Assembly (NCBI GenBank): GCA_036583965.1
Contig: JAZBQD010000019.1
Span: forward strand, 18,908,085-18,972,084
Direction: 5' to 3'
Length of the DNA stretch: 64,000 nucleotides
DNA from: Prunella strophiata
Taxonomy: Eukaryota > Chordata > Aves > Passeriformes > Prunellidae
This document shows positions 35,041-47,575 of this stretch, one piece after another. The notes under the pieces were generated by a model that had not been told where the DNA came from, did no database searches, and was given only the letters and a program-made list of their open reading frames with translations. Positions within the stretch are counted from its first letter, which is position 1; each line of letters opens with the position of its first letter. A program made the position numbers and the translations under genes.

Positions 35041-38000
35041 CCAGTTTTCTTTCAGCCCAATAAACATGAATGAACATTAGAATTATGAGAATATATAAAA
35101 GTTGGACAGGAGAACATTATTTTTAAAAGATTAGCCTGATCAAAAGGTCTCAATATTATTTAAAGAGAGAACATAAAAAATGCTACAGTTTATAATATAG
35201 ACCCCAAGGCTCATGGCATCACTTTAGCTTTATATTTGCTTGATTTCCATGCGTCACTTTACACAAGGTTAGCAAACTTTGATCTAACAGTATTTCAAAA
35301 TATTTCAAGCTCTATCTGACAACTGTTAACTCTCTTTCAATTCCAGCATCAGCTAATTACGTGTAATAGGATACAATGGAGAATGCAAGTTTTCTATTGA
35401 AATGTGTTGATTTTTGCCTTTTCTGGATTAGTCCCTAGATTCTGATAAACTGGTAGCATCATTTGGTAAAGCCTTTTCTAGTCTTTTCTGTTTATTTTAG
35501 AACATATTGTAAAAAGATTAGAGGAAAAGGAAAATTGGTTTCAATTACCTAAAGAAAAAGCTATAAAAATGTTACCCTGACCATCAGGGTCAAGAAGCAG
35601 AGGCTACATGATTTCACCTCCAAACTCAGAAATAAATGAGCAGTAATTTTGGCATGCTGGTGCACAAAGGTCCCCTTTCCAGGGACTGTTATTAGAGGGC
35701 AGAAAAGCATGTCACCATGGTACAGACCGATTACCTGAAAAAAAAAAAAAAAATACTAGGCAGATGGTACCTGTTTTGAATCCTGATAAATTGGCAGTAA
35801 GCTTTCAGGTCTTCAAGAGGATTTTGAGGCAATGAAAATATCTTGTGAAACCATTTGTCTTGCTCTTTAGCAGTGCAAAGCACCCACATCACAGATTTGT
35901 GGACTGAGGGGGATAGGAAGGTTGTCACAGCAGTCAACAACTTCAACTCTTTTAAAACACAGGGCACCAGATTAATTCTGTTCAGACCAAAAACTTTTTC
36001 TCAGGATTTAATAAAAAAGATTCTATGTCACTTCAGTAATCTCTTTAAGAACAGGAGGGTACTACCTTTTTAGACTTAAGGGAAATGTTGGTAGGAGGAA
36101 CAGGGATCTCTGATTAGATCTACTGAACCAGTGAAAAATACCCATCCAGGTAACCATGGCCTGCTGAGAGAAAGAGAAGGGATGTGCACTTATGAGCAAC
36201 ACTATTACATTGAAGTAGAAATGCAGTGCTAAAAGTTCTGAGGCTGCTTACTAATGGATATTATGAAGAATATAGTGGCTAGTGCCAGTAGATTTGTTTA
36301 TTTCATTCCCATCATGTAGCAGAACTGGGAAAGTCTAAATTTGCTTCACTGATGGGATGCTGAAGGAACCTTCTGGTAAGAAAACTCATCTGCAGAATTG
36401 CACCAGGACTGCAAATTTAGGGTGAACTTAATTCAGCTAGGAGTCATTGTTAAGCAATTCCATTCTTCTTGTGGAATTGTGTTTTCCATTCAGCAGTCTT
36501 TGCAATTCTCAAGACCAGTGAACAATCCCTGAGGAAAGACCAATTTTGCCTTTTACATATACTATATACATTCAACCTCTGAGAGAGTACTGACCATTTG
36601 ATATAAAACACCAGCTATATGCAAAGATAACAGCACAGAGAAAATTCTTTTTCTGGATCATATGTATACATGTATATTGAATTGTCTTGCAGAATTTATA
36701 AGTAAGTAATTGAGGTCTGCTTCTTCTTTGCTTTTAACTCAAACAGACCCTTCCTCAGTCCATGATGAGTTTTCTATTCAGTTAATTCTGCTTACTTGGT
36801 GGTGACAAATTGCATTTGAAATCTACCATGAGATTATTTAGTTGAACATACCACAATTAAAGTGTCCTAGGTGGAGTAGTTATGACGAAGAGCCAGGAAT
36901 ATACCCCCAGGATAAACTGAACTTTTTACTTGCATCATAAAATGATCTTCCTTTCTATGCCTCAGGCAAAAAGAATGCTAAGAAGTTAAGATATTCTTTT
37001 TGATAGGGTTAGAGAAGACAGTGAAATCCTCCCTGGAGAAAATGAAGCAGCTTGAGTGTGTAATCATTTGTTGGTGAACTTTAGTAAGGCCAAACAATGA
37101 GTTAGGGAGAGAAGAGCTTTCAGGTTTTGTCTCTTTCTTTTTTAATTTTGAAGCATATGCATATTTGTCAGCATTTGTTCATCAGACAGACAGATTTCTG
37201 CAAACTCAGAGAAGCTGGGTTTTCACTCTAGAAATATCTTTGGTGTTTGTTTCTTGCATTTGTCAAACACAAATAGTCTTAACAACTATTGAACAAAATA
37301 GGCTAACTATATACTCCTTTTGTCATTGTCCTTGGGTTCTCTGGTCTCAAAGGCTGTTGGCTATTGAACACTGTTATGGCCACTCAGCATTCTCATAATT
37401 TTCAGCTTATTGCTGGACTTTGGTGTAGGGAACAGCAAGAAAAGAGGGAGGATGAGCTGGAAGTCAAGGGTGATCCCAGAAAAAGGCAGTGCCCTCAGCC
37501 AGTCTTGCAGAACAGAGATGGGGTGGATAAAAAATGGGGCTTGGTGCAGGGTTCATTAATATCCCCAGGCATGCCAGGATGGAGATTCAGGTTCAGTGTT
37601 CACAGAGGGCTGGAGACAAGACTGGAAAGGAAGCTATCATGCCTGTCCAATGTCCATCCAGAAGAGAGGACTGGAGACCTGCACACATCCAGTAGTGAAT
37701 GCATCTGGTCACCCCCAAGGGGACACAAAGGCCCTGTACCAAAGCAGAGCTGGAGAGAAGGAGTGAGGAGAAGGGTTCCCAGGGAAGGATGGATCTAGTT
37801 AAGGCCCAATGGGTTTCCCCAGGACTCTGGATTTGTGACACTGGCCACCAGTAACTGCACACTTGACTTACTGAAAACATGCAATACTTGATGAATACAT
37901 AGCATCAGCTCCCTGAGGGGCCATTTCATAAAGTCAAACAAGATCAAGCTCTTTCCTCTGACAATAGTTAGTTTAACCAATCCATACTGGATAGTCCATT

Positions 38001-41000
38001 GTGCTATGTGTTTGAAAGACAGAATTTTTCATCTACATGTAAGAAAGTTTTAGGCTCTTTTCAGATGCTATCAGTGCTTCTCTTTTCTTAGTCTTTTCAT
38101 TTTTGCACATGGGATTGGATAGTCAGAGAGGGGATACACCGTTACCATTTTGAACAGTTGTCATAGAACTTTTCTTATAATTGATGATAATGTGATGGAG
38201 ATAATTTTTGATAGTACCCCAATAATAGGGTAAGGCTATTGCTTGAGACATGTAGACTTTTACAGTCATCTGATCTGAGGAGGTTTAAGCAATTATTGAT
38301 CAAATATTTCTGCTATGCTCCTGCAAGTACATTTCTGCAGAAGTTATTACTGAGATGTATTCTTGAACCTCTGCAGATGACAGGAAAATATGTACTAGCA
38401 CTGACCAGGGTCAATTTCCAGCTTCCTCTTTTTTTGCTAGGCTGTAAACTGATAACTATCAGGGGATGCTGCCAGTCTAAAAAAGCTCTTCCTGTTGAGG
38501 GAAAATGAGGAAAGGGATGGGTGGACAACTGGGGGAGGTAATAACTTTAACCAGTGTTGATCCCCCACTGCAAATGAGTCAATAGTCACAGCTCTAATTT
38601 AAAGCTAAAAAAAAAAAAGTCTCAAACTTTCAAGAATGCAAATCCTCAAACTAGTAAAAAGTAAAAAAATCCCAACAAACCAATTAACTAACCAAGACAA
38701 AATAAGTGAATGAGGTAATTATTGGAAGAAAGGAATTCCTAGTGAATATTGGGTTAGAATTCCACATCATGTCATACATTGCTGTCATGATTTCCATTTT
38801 AAATGCAGGTTTTAAATATCGTGATTTCCAATTTTGTGACTAAGAAAAGATTGGAGTTAACAGTTCTGGTTTTATTTCACTTATTAACTAGGTTTATTTC
38901 AGATTTGCAGGGGATGATATTAAATTTATCATTTCCTAGGAAATCTGCTCTTGGAGACATGTGAGTAGATCCTTTGGGAACATCTCTTCTGTAGTTGTAC
39001 TAAGAGACAGACCATTGAATTGCTTTCTACCCATTTGGTTACTATCACAAATCTGGAATTCTATACTTGGAGATAAATGGACAAAAAATGTCTCCTGCTG
39101 TTGCAGGGCAAACTCTGTTGAGTCATCTGAGTCAGATCACACTGACTGCACAACTTTTGATGCAATGAATCAGAGACTTGGTATAGCTGTGCCAGCACCC
39201 TGCTGCTTCTGGCCATGCCATTATTTGACACTTCAGAGAAACGTGCAAAAAATTCATAAACCACCTGGCCAATTGTGTAAGTTACATATTTTGATTAAAA
39301 AAGTTATGGATGAAGAAGCAGAAGTCAGGGAAACTGATGATCTTTTTCTAGTTGAGTGCTCAGTTAGACATCTTGTATTTAACAGAACATGAAGAAGCTC
39401 CCTTTTGTTTCTCAGTTTTTTCTAAATGATCATATTTTATGAAGCATGCACGTACTAATCCAGAGACACAGACAATTGGACTATTAAGATTCATTAAATG
39501 CATTGATTTGTCTTTTTCTTTCTGTTTCTTATCTCTTATTAATGATGCACAATGACTTGTCTCTCATTTTTTCATCTGTTTTCATCTACATTCCTCATAT
39601 TTTATCTCGAACAAAGAGTAGTCTTGTGTCACGAAGGCTCATCAAAGTCATAATTGCACTTCACTTATCTGCATTGAGCTGTCTGTCATCCGTATCATGC
39701 TGAACACTCTATACATCTTTCTGCACTTCCCTGCATTCTTCCTCCTTTACTTCTCCTGGACCATCCATTACTTCTTGCTAGGCTGATTTCTGCTTTTAAT
39801 TGTTTTTAATTACCAGGCATTTTTGTAATATTCTAGCAGTTTCAACCCAGAAATATTGGTAATGCTTTTTATTCTGCATTTAGCAAGAGTTTATAGTCAA
39901 CACTACTATTTATCTACAAGACTAACATGCCTCAGCAAGGCAGGATAAATCTCAGTATTGAGGATCTGTTATACACACAACAACCTACACACCTTTTTCT
40001 AATCTATCTTTTATGCTCTGGACATTATCCTTGACATAGCCTAAAATTCAAAAGCACTTATTGTAAGTAATTTCTGTAAAATTGTCAGCTGATAAATATT
40101 AGATTGGTGGCCAGAAGGGAATAAGGACTGTTACTGATGATTTTCATTTCTTCTTGGTTTTATCATGCATCATGTTTTATTTTTAGTTAATTAAAATATT
40201 CTTTTTTTTTTTTTTTTCCTATCATACAAATGCTTATGCTTGTCTTTTTCCTCCTAGATACCTGTCTCATCATCTTACTACATCTTATTTTAAAAGACCT
40301 GGAAAACTGGGTTACAGAAGGTGTTTTACAAATTAGATAAAGAACTCAAATTTCAGAGGGCTGCTTTGAAAAAAGTAAATGTGGAAACATTAATTTTGGG
40401 CTGTACAGATACTGTGTTCCTCATCTATAAAATGGGACAAATGAGCATCCTTTCCTCCACAAGGAAATCCTTTTATGAGTAGGTGAAGGTTATCAGACAG
40501 AAGGTTACTGTAGAAGGATAAAATAGTATACACTTTATATTTCAGATTCTTAACTGAGGCACATTGGTATAATGGAATCAATGAAACTATGGTGGTTTAT
40601 ATAAAATGAAAACAAATGTGGATGGGTTTGTTCATTAGTTTTTGCATTCAGCAGGGAGTCAGATTAACAGTGGTATCATTACCTCATGAGGGCAGGTTTC
40701 AGAGGCCTAGGAACTTTATTTACTTGAGCTCAGGTGAACAAAACACTATTTTGTGTTTGGTAATTATTTAGACCAGAAATAATATAAGGTCACAAGAAAT
40801 CTGCTGAAACTCAGGTTATATAAATATTGCTCTATAATTCATTTTTCTACTTGCACCAAAAGTGAAATATCTGATAGTGTGTGCAAAATATTAAATAGTT
40901 TTAATAAAAAGAGAAGAAGCCAGGTCAAAAGGGACAAATACTTCACCAGCCTTCTTAACTTTTCATAAGTTGTTTTAATTTCAAATAATTTTATAAATGC

Positions 41001-43906
41001 TATAAATACTTTGTATACACTGTACTATGAAATTAAACTAATCTTTAACAGGTGTTATATTTTTAAATTAACAATGGAATCATCTAAGGGGTCTATGAAG
41101 CGTTCCTAGAGTATGCCTAATTTGATTTTTAAATGTTTTTATTAAATTAGTAAATTTTAACTGAAAAAGAACACATAGCTTGGAAACATAACAAGATAAT
41201 CCATCATGATGAATAATTATCTTCAATGCCAATTATACATTTGAGTGTGTCTACCTTGAATTTTCAGCTATTGTACCTTACTACAGATTATGACATATGA
41301 ACCCTCTCATTGCAAACAAAATGGAATAATCTCCTTAACTTCCTTTAGTCACAAAATCTTTTTTCTCTTCTCCACTCTTTTGTTGGTTACCGGTCCCTTG
41401 TCAACTACAGCATCACCCACCCACACATCCCAGCTGCTACTCTCTCATTTTCCTTCCAAAACACCAGAATACATCACCTGTTATCAATGCTGCCATTCAT
41501 TCTCAAGAAACAATCAAGAAATAGGTACTTATCCAAGGCTCCTGGCAGCCACCCGTGCTTGAAAGATTGAGGAATTCTATTTCTAGTCTATTTCGTGATC
41601 TTCATGAGCATATAGTATAACATGGCTCTGGAAAAACTTCTGAACTTCATCTAGAAACAGCTAGTAACACAATGTGAATAGAGCAAGTTCGTAGTTTTTT
41701 CCTGAGCAACTGGTGAAAAACCAAATTCCAGCTGCACCAGCTAGAAGGAACTCTGTTTTTCTGTCCTTCAGGACCACAGACGAGACTTCTCTGGCTTCCT
41801 GTGTTCTCTGCTTCTCTGATGTTCTGTGGAAAATTCTTTAACTTTTGTTCAGCTTGCTTTTTCCTGACATATAATTTGTGTTGCTAAATGCTATAGCACA
41901 GCCAGGCCTACTGACTGTCTCTTTTTTATTGCTATTTAATCTCCTTTGCTACCTTACACCTCCCTTTTGCCAATAGATGGGCTGTACCACTGCTGCCTCT
42001 TGTGTCATTGAGGCTGTTGTTTTATTCATCTGTGCTGAAGTATGCTGTGGATTAACTATTTCTATTACTTCCTAACTTGGACTTATTTATTGCTTCAAAG
42101 GACATAACTCTTCTCCAGTTGCCTGATTTTCTCTTCTTGTGCTCCTCTTCCCTCCTTCATTCCCCTACCCTTTCATTTCTTAACCTCCTTTTATCTTAGC
42201 ACAGGAATCTCAAGCCCTAAATCACAAAGTGCAAAGTAATAAGCACAAGTGTCTGTGCTGTTATAACTTACAAAAGAAAATGAAAAAGGGTCAGGGAAGA
42301 TGCCCCCATTAATCTCTGCTCTTGCATTTTATACAGCTGTTTCTGCCTCTGTAGGACAGATAGCAAAAGATGCCAACTTTCAACTCCATCCCAACCTGCC
42401 TATAGGCAGAGGCAGTGGGAGATGAAATGACCCTACCACATAGACATCTTCTAGAAATGACATATACATGCTTTTTCCTTTTTTTTTTTTTTTTTCTCCT
42501 CCCCACAAACTATATATTTTAACTTTTTTTCCTCAAACCAATGTTTTTTTGTAGCTAAACATGGTACATGGTATACCAAGGAAAATTGCAGTCCTCATGC
42601 TCAGGTCTGCTTAGTAATGGCAGGTGAAAGCAAAAACTCTCTTTGAATATCTGACAGCATCATTTAGAGCTACTGTCTACTCAACTGGTTTTTGCTCAGC
42701 CTCTACACCTAACAGTAACTGCTCAAATTCAGTGGTTTCTGGTTTTCCTACTCCTGCCACACAACTGCCAGGGAAGTTCATGAGAGTAACAGGCCTGAGA
42801 GAGCTGTAAGTTAAAGAGGTATGGAGCCAGAGGGTGACTGGCTGTATCTGGGGCCTTGTGGCACAATTCCTGATCAAGAAAAGGGATCCTACTGCTCTCT
42901 TTAGTTGCCACTGAATGTCTTCTTCATGAGTCAAATTGAGGTGAAAGAATGTTTAACTGGGTCCAGCTGTGTTTCAGGCCACATATCCCAAGTCCTTCCC
43001 TATCTTTTGGTAAACAGTATGTTTCTACTGTCTCTGAAACTCATTAGATATCCTTCTGGTAATCTGCCAGAGCACAAAAGCATTTTGGAATAAAAAGAGG
43101 TTTGTGACTTGTTTTACATTTTGGGAATGCAGTGGCATAATCTTTGGTCATGTTTTGAGGAAGGATTATGATGACCCTCTAAAATTAATCACCTCCCACT
43201 TCTTTCATCCAAATAATACAACTGCCTTATGTTGTACTTTCTATATGTCTTTGACCTCTCACTTCTCATCAGCTCCTCTCTCCAGAGTGAAAGAGTGACA
43301 AGATAGCTCACAGCACTATACACGATTTGAAAGATATTTACAAAAAGAGCTTCATAAAGAAAAGGATGCAGGGAACACTACAATTTAAACTATTTGTGCA
43401 GCCTTCAGTGGAAGTGTGAGAAGAAGGCTGAAAGGAAAATAAAAGTTATGAAAACTGAAAATGTGAGGTAGGGATGGAGGAAAGTTTGGGAATAGTGGGT
43501 ATCTGAATGCTGTTTCCTATTAATTTAGATTCAATGTGTTGTTAACCAGCAGCCTGCCACTTTTTTTTATTTTCACTTGGATGTATTTCTCAAACTATGA
43601 AAATCCATGGCAAACCAATCACTTTTCAGTGTTAAATGCAAATGAAGGTGTTTTGCTTTATTACTTTTTACAACACAGTATTTTGTGAAAATATTTTTTT
43701 CTTTTGTTCTTTCTAACACAGGCAGAAATCTTCATATATACAGTGTATAGTATACAAGTGCAATAAATACACAAATAAATATATTTACATAGCCAGGGAT
43801 CTGACTGTGCTGATGTAATCTTTAAGCCAAATTCAACATTTGTACAACTTGTCTCTCCAAATAATTCTAGTGTGTTTGGATTAAACAAATCTGCAATCTT
43901 TCTAAT
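35041..43906. other. AT-rich non-coding DNA with a few relics
   Basis: No gene is supported. A less AT-rich segment at about 37430-37870 has frames of 95-144 codons on both strands without a known domain. It may be an unrecognised repeat. The frame at 38961-39392 (plus, 143 codons) also lacks any domain. Homopolymers lie at 35738-35753 (A), 40202-40217 (T) and 42479-42495 (T). A MIR-like scrap is listed separately. Confidence 0.5.
40405..40445 (+). mobile_element. Possible MIR/L2-type 3' fragment
   Basis: The phrase GTTCCTCATCTATAAAATGG followed by GACAAATGAG matches the well-known 3' portion shared by MIR elements (the 'cctcatctgtaaaatggg' string). Only about 40 bases are recognisable, so this could be chance. 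Confidence 0.33.
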
Positions 43907-43940
43907 TGTCATGGTTTAACCCCAGCTGCCAACTAAGCGA
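43907..43940 (+). mobile_element. Fragment of an avian LTR 5' end
   Basis: It begins TGTCATGGTTTAACCCCAGC and continues with CAACTAAG. This is the start of an abundant LTR family of birds, as I remember it. After about 35 bases the match is lost and no matching 3' terminus or target duplication is visible. It is therefore a truncated or badly eroded LTR. Confidence 0.5.
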
Positions 43941-45829
43941 AGCTGGCACACTAATAAAAGGATCTGACTCTTCCTTCCAACCCTGCACATACCATACATC
44001 TGGGAGATGATTTTGGAAGTGTGAAGAAGACAAAACATCACTTTCCAGATAAACATGTCAGCATGCTCTTTTTGACTGCTTACCTGGTGTTAGTGCTCTG
44101 TGAAGGGATCCTGTCACCAGAGGACTTTTTCCCACTCAGGTTCGTGTAAATTGTCAAATTGTGTGTCAACCTTTTACAAATCCCAAACCTAGTTGGGTAG
44201 TAATGAAACAGCAATGCCTTTTTTAAGCCAGTGTAAATCACAGAGCATCTACTCTGGGTGTCTTGTTTGGTGGCTAATCACTGAAAGCTGGGTATGGAAG
44301 GAGTCTTTTGGTATTATCAGGACAGAAATTCTTCTTTCTCTCTTCTCAGAAGAATAAAATTAGCTAAAGGCAAATCCTCCTTGATTCCAGTTTATCCAAA
44401 AGGATCCATACAAATCACAAGTCATCATGGCTGGCAGTAGGAGCCTTGCTATGTTGAAACCTCAAAAACTTTGTTTTTTTTACAAGATCTGATCTCTTAA
44501 GTCATAGAATTAATATCAGTCTGACTGCCTGCTTGCTTTTGTCATGTTTTGCTTCTAACTTAAGAGCAGTAGTTATTTTCAGATCAGTTGATGATAACAT
44601 TTCTCAAAAGTTGAAAAAGCCTTACAAATGATGTTGCAAAAGGTTTGATGTTTTCTCAGGAATGGTCCTTCACCCTTCCATTCTGGATTTCTGTTAAGGA
44701 ATGAGTTGTTTTCACTGGTGTAATCCTTGGTTTTCGTTATACCTGTTGCAAAATAGATGGCAGATTTTCTGCATCCTCCATGTCTCAGTAAAAGGTTTAC
44801 ATTGATAGCAACTATATTAGTTTTGCATACAACTTGCATTTTCAACAACTTGCATAAAAACATGAAGATTTGGTATTGGTAAGAGATTTGGTAAGAGAAA
44901 AGTGGAATTATGAGCAAGTTGCTGCAGTGATGTCTGCAGATCCAGTGATTAATTGTGTGCCTACTGGATGCTTGTGCACATATCCAGGTTTTTTACTATT
45001 GCTTTTCATAGGTATGCTGGACTTGTAGCTGAAAAGTAAACAGAACTCAAAAAAACTTGTTAAATATATAATGATAGAAGAATATCATTAAGTGACTGGA
45101 TATCTATTTACACAATGTAGAATAATGGTTCCAGAGCCTACTGGGTGAATAAAATGTTTTTCTTAAAGCACTCAAAAAATACTTTCATAGTATTAAGGGG
45201 TAAATGGGATAATTACAATTAAGGATATTTAAATGAGTTTCTTGTGTATATTTATGTGTGACACTCATGCTGCTACATAGGATTTTTCTGCAATTACTAA
45301 CTAACCTCATTAATAGTGTCCCATTTGATTCTAATGGAAAGAAATCAGGCTGAAGAGTCATAAGTAAGGCTTTAATTCAATTTGCTTAGTTATCTAAAGA
45401 TAAATAAAATTTTAAGATAACTCCCACTTAAAATGCAACAAAGTCAGAGAGAAAGATGTATATTTAATGTGAATTCACTGAACCATATCTCTTGAGACCA
45501 GAGATCACCAGTATTTGTGAAATATGTTTCTGATTGACAGACATATTAAGAAGTGCATGGCCAATATGTACAGATTGACTGGCACAAAAGCCTGTGACAT
45601 GGTCATTCCAAAATGTGCTGTGACTGGAGCAGTTTGTTTCCCTTGTTGGCAAATAAGTATGAAAAAGAAGATTTTACTTAGAATGATGTATACCAATTCC
45701 AGTAGTATCTTGCACAGGTGCTAGAGAGAGACTTGGTCATTCAGAACAAAATCCTCAACCAGACAACTTGACATGCAGAATATTTTTTCATTTCCAGGGG
45801 TTTTTATCTCACTGTTACTACAGTACTGT
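43941..45829. other. AT-rich non-coding DNA, no gene seen
   Basis: No recognisable exon or repeat. Frames at 44579-44917 (minus, 112 codons) and 45464-45724 (both strands) have no domain. Confidence 0.55.
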
Positions 45830-45985
45830 TCAACGCTGGTTGAATACATTGCTGAAATGAGGTTCAACTCATTGTCAGATGAACCTTATCCTCTCAGAAC
45901 TTAAAAGCTTCCAAAGATGCAAACTGTACTCTCGGCAATCTGTTTAGAATTAATTTCTTTCACTGGGAAGAAGTTTTTCCCTATA
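45830..45985 (-). mobile_element. CR1 LINE fragment, end of ORF2 (left half of a split copy?)
   Basis: Minus-strand frames give KNFFPVKE and then, after a frame shift, SLEAFK. These match the C-terminal tail of CR1 ORF2 (KNFFTVRV ... PSLEVFK). Sequence further left reads like the final ORF2 residues and 3' UTR, but without a clear CR1 terminus. The piece ends where the plus-strand CR1 begins, and a matching more 5' minus-strand CR1 piece lies on the other side (47156-47575). Confidence 0.55.
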
Positions 45986-46009
45986 TTATGAAAAGTCAAG
46001 GTGTTCAGG

Positions 46010-47090
46010 TAAAGCCTGTGGTGACTGGAAAAAAGAGAACTACCACTATAATCTTAAAAAAATGTAAAAAGGAAGACCGTGGGAAATACAAAATGGTGAG
46101 CCTCACCTCTATGCCTGGGAAGGCTGGTGATGAGTTGTGTCCTTCAGGGCTCATCTTGGGTTTAGTATTCTGTAATATCTTTGTGAATGACACAGACAGT
46201 GAGATTGAGAGCACCCTCAGCAAGTTTGCAGATGACAAGAAGTTGAGTGGTGGGGGTGACAGAACAAAAGGATGGAAAGTCATCCACAGGGACCTGAAAA
46301 AAACTTGAGAAGTGGGCCCACAAGAACATATTGATGTTCAACAAGTTCATGTGCAGAGTGCTGCACCTAGGTTGGGGCAATCTCAGACATGAGTACAGAC
46401 TGGGAGACAAAGCTGTGGAGAACAGCCTGAGGAGAAAAGCTTGGGATTTCTGGTGGACATGAGCCTGAAATTGTGTACTTACAGCCCCAAAAGGCAGCCA
46501 TGTCCTGGGCTACATCAAAAGAGGAGTGGCTAGCAGGTTGAAGGAGGTGATTCTTCTCCTCTACTCTGCTCCCATGAGACCCCACCTGCAGTGCTGCATC
46601 CATCTTTGGGGTTCTCAGCACAGAAAAGACATGGACCTGTTGGAGTGGGTCCAGAGGAGTGCCACCAAGCTGCTCAGAGGGGACGAGCATCCCTCCCATG
46701 AAGACCAGCTGAGACAGATGGGGTAGATTTCCCTGGAGAAAAGAAGTCTGGGGGGAGAATGTGATGTGGCCTTTAGGTACTTAAAGGGTGTTTATGAAAC
46801 AGAGGAGATAGTGATAGGACAAGGGGAAATGGTTTTATACAAAAAGAGGAGAGATTTAAGTTAGATGTTTAGAAGAAATTCTTTACTGTGAGGGTGGTGA
46901 GGTACAGGAGAAGGTTGTGTTGAGAAGTTGTAGATGCTCCATACCTGGCAGTGTTCAAGGCCAGATTGGATGGGACCCTGTACAACCTGATATAGTGGGT
47001 GGCATCCCTGCTCACAGCAGGGCTTGGAACCAGATGATATTCAGGGTCTCTTGCAAACCACGGCATTCAATGATTTGATGATTCTATGAT
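46010..47090 (+). mobile_element. CR1 LINE copy, 5'-truncated, with internal deletion and intact 3' terminus
   Basis: CR1 is the dominant non-LTR retrotransposon of birds. The first frame reads KKEDRGKYKMVSLTSMPGK (46069-46122), the start of the reverse-transcriptase fingers/palm. It then jumps straight to GLVFCNIFVNDTDSEIES and TLSKFADDKKLSGG. FADD at 46225-46236 is the family's catalytic Y/FxDD box. About a hundred residues that normally lie between are missing. Beyond 46308 the rest of ORF2 is recognisable in broken frames ([43 protein letters not shown]). The copy ends at GATGATTCTATGAT (about 47077-47090), the typical CR1 3' end. Stops and shifts make it non-functional. Confidence 0.9.
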
Positions 47091-47155
47091 GCTCTTTCTC
47101 ACTGTCTTTACAGGATGCAGTTGGCTAAAACTGGACAAAGTAGCTTTATAGCATT

Positions 47156-47575
47156 CTAAAGAGTGACATATAAGTGGGAATAAGCAATTGTCTTGGTTTC
47201 TTGAATGTGCTTTCTCTTCTTCCTACAGCTCAGAATGCAGTTAGCCATTTCTCTTGCAGATACCCACTGATGGCTCATGCTTAGCTTGCTAACCACTGCA
47301 AACTCCAGGAATTTTCCATCAGAACTGCCTGGAACCAATCCATCCCAGCCTGTAACACTGCAAAAGGCTCTGCTTCCATGTATAGGACTTTACACTTGTC
47401 TTTGTTGAATTTGATAAGGCTCCTACTCACCCCATTCCTTCAGCAAGTCTGGGTCTCTCCACCCTCAACTGTATTGACTGTTCCTCCCCTCCTGGTTGTC
47501 ACTTGCAAATTTGAAGAAAGGGCACTTCATCTCCTCCTTTAGCTTATTGTTAGGGACACTAAACAAGACAGATAT
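47156..47575 (-). mobile_element. CR1 LINE fragment, central ORF2 (right half of a split copy?)
   Basis: On the minus strand the frames give YRLGWIG, LSMSHQWV and MANCILSCRKK, which match the stretch of CR1 ORF2 after the FADD box (YRLG-, LSMSQQCALAAKKAN-IL-C). The 5'-most part (near 47575) resembles LFNIFV-D and the FADD region, heavily decayed. The piece runs opposite to the adjacent plus-strand CR1 and lacks its own 3' end here. A minus-strand 3' piece lies at 45830-45985. Confidence 0.72.

Noticed and set aside
38961..39392. 143-codon plus frame
   Set aside because: No recognisable domain, no splice or promoter context, and an overlapping minus-strand frame.
43907..44470. Full-length LTR starting at TGTCATGG
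   Set aside because: The match to the LTR start fades after about 35 bases, and no CCATGACA-type end or direct repeat was found.
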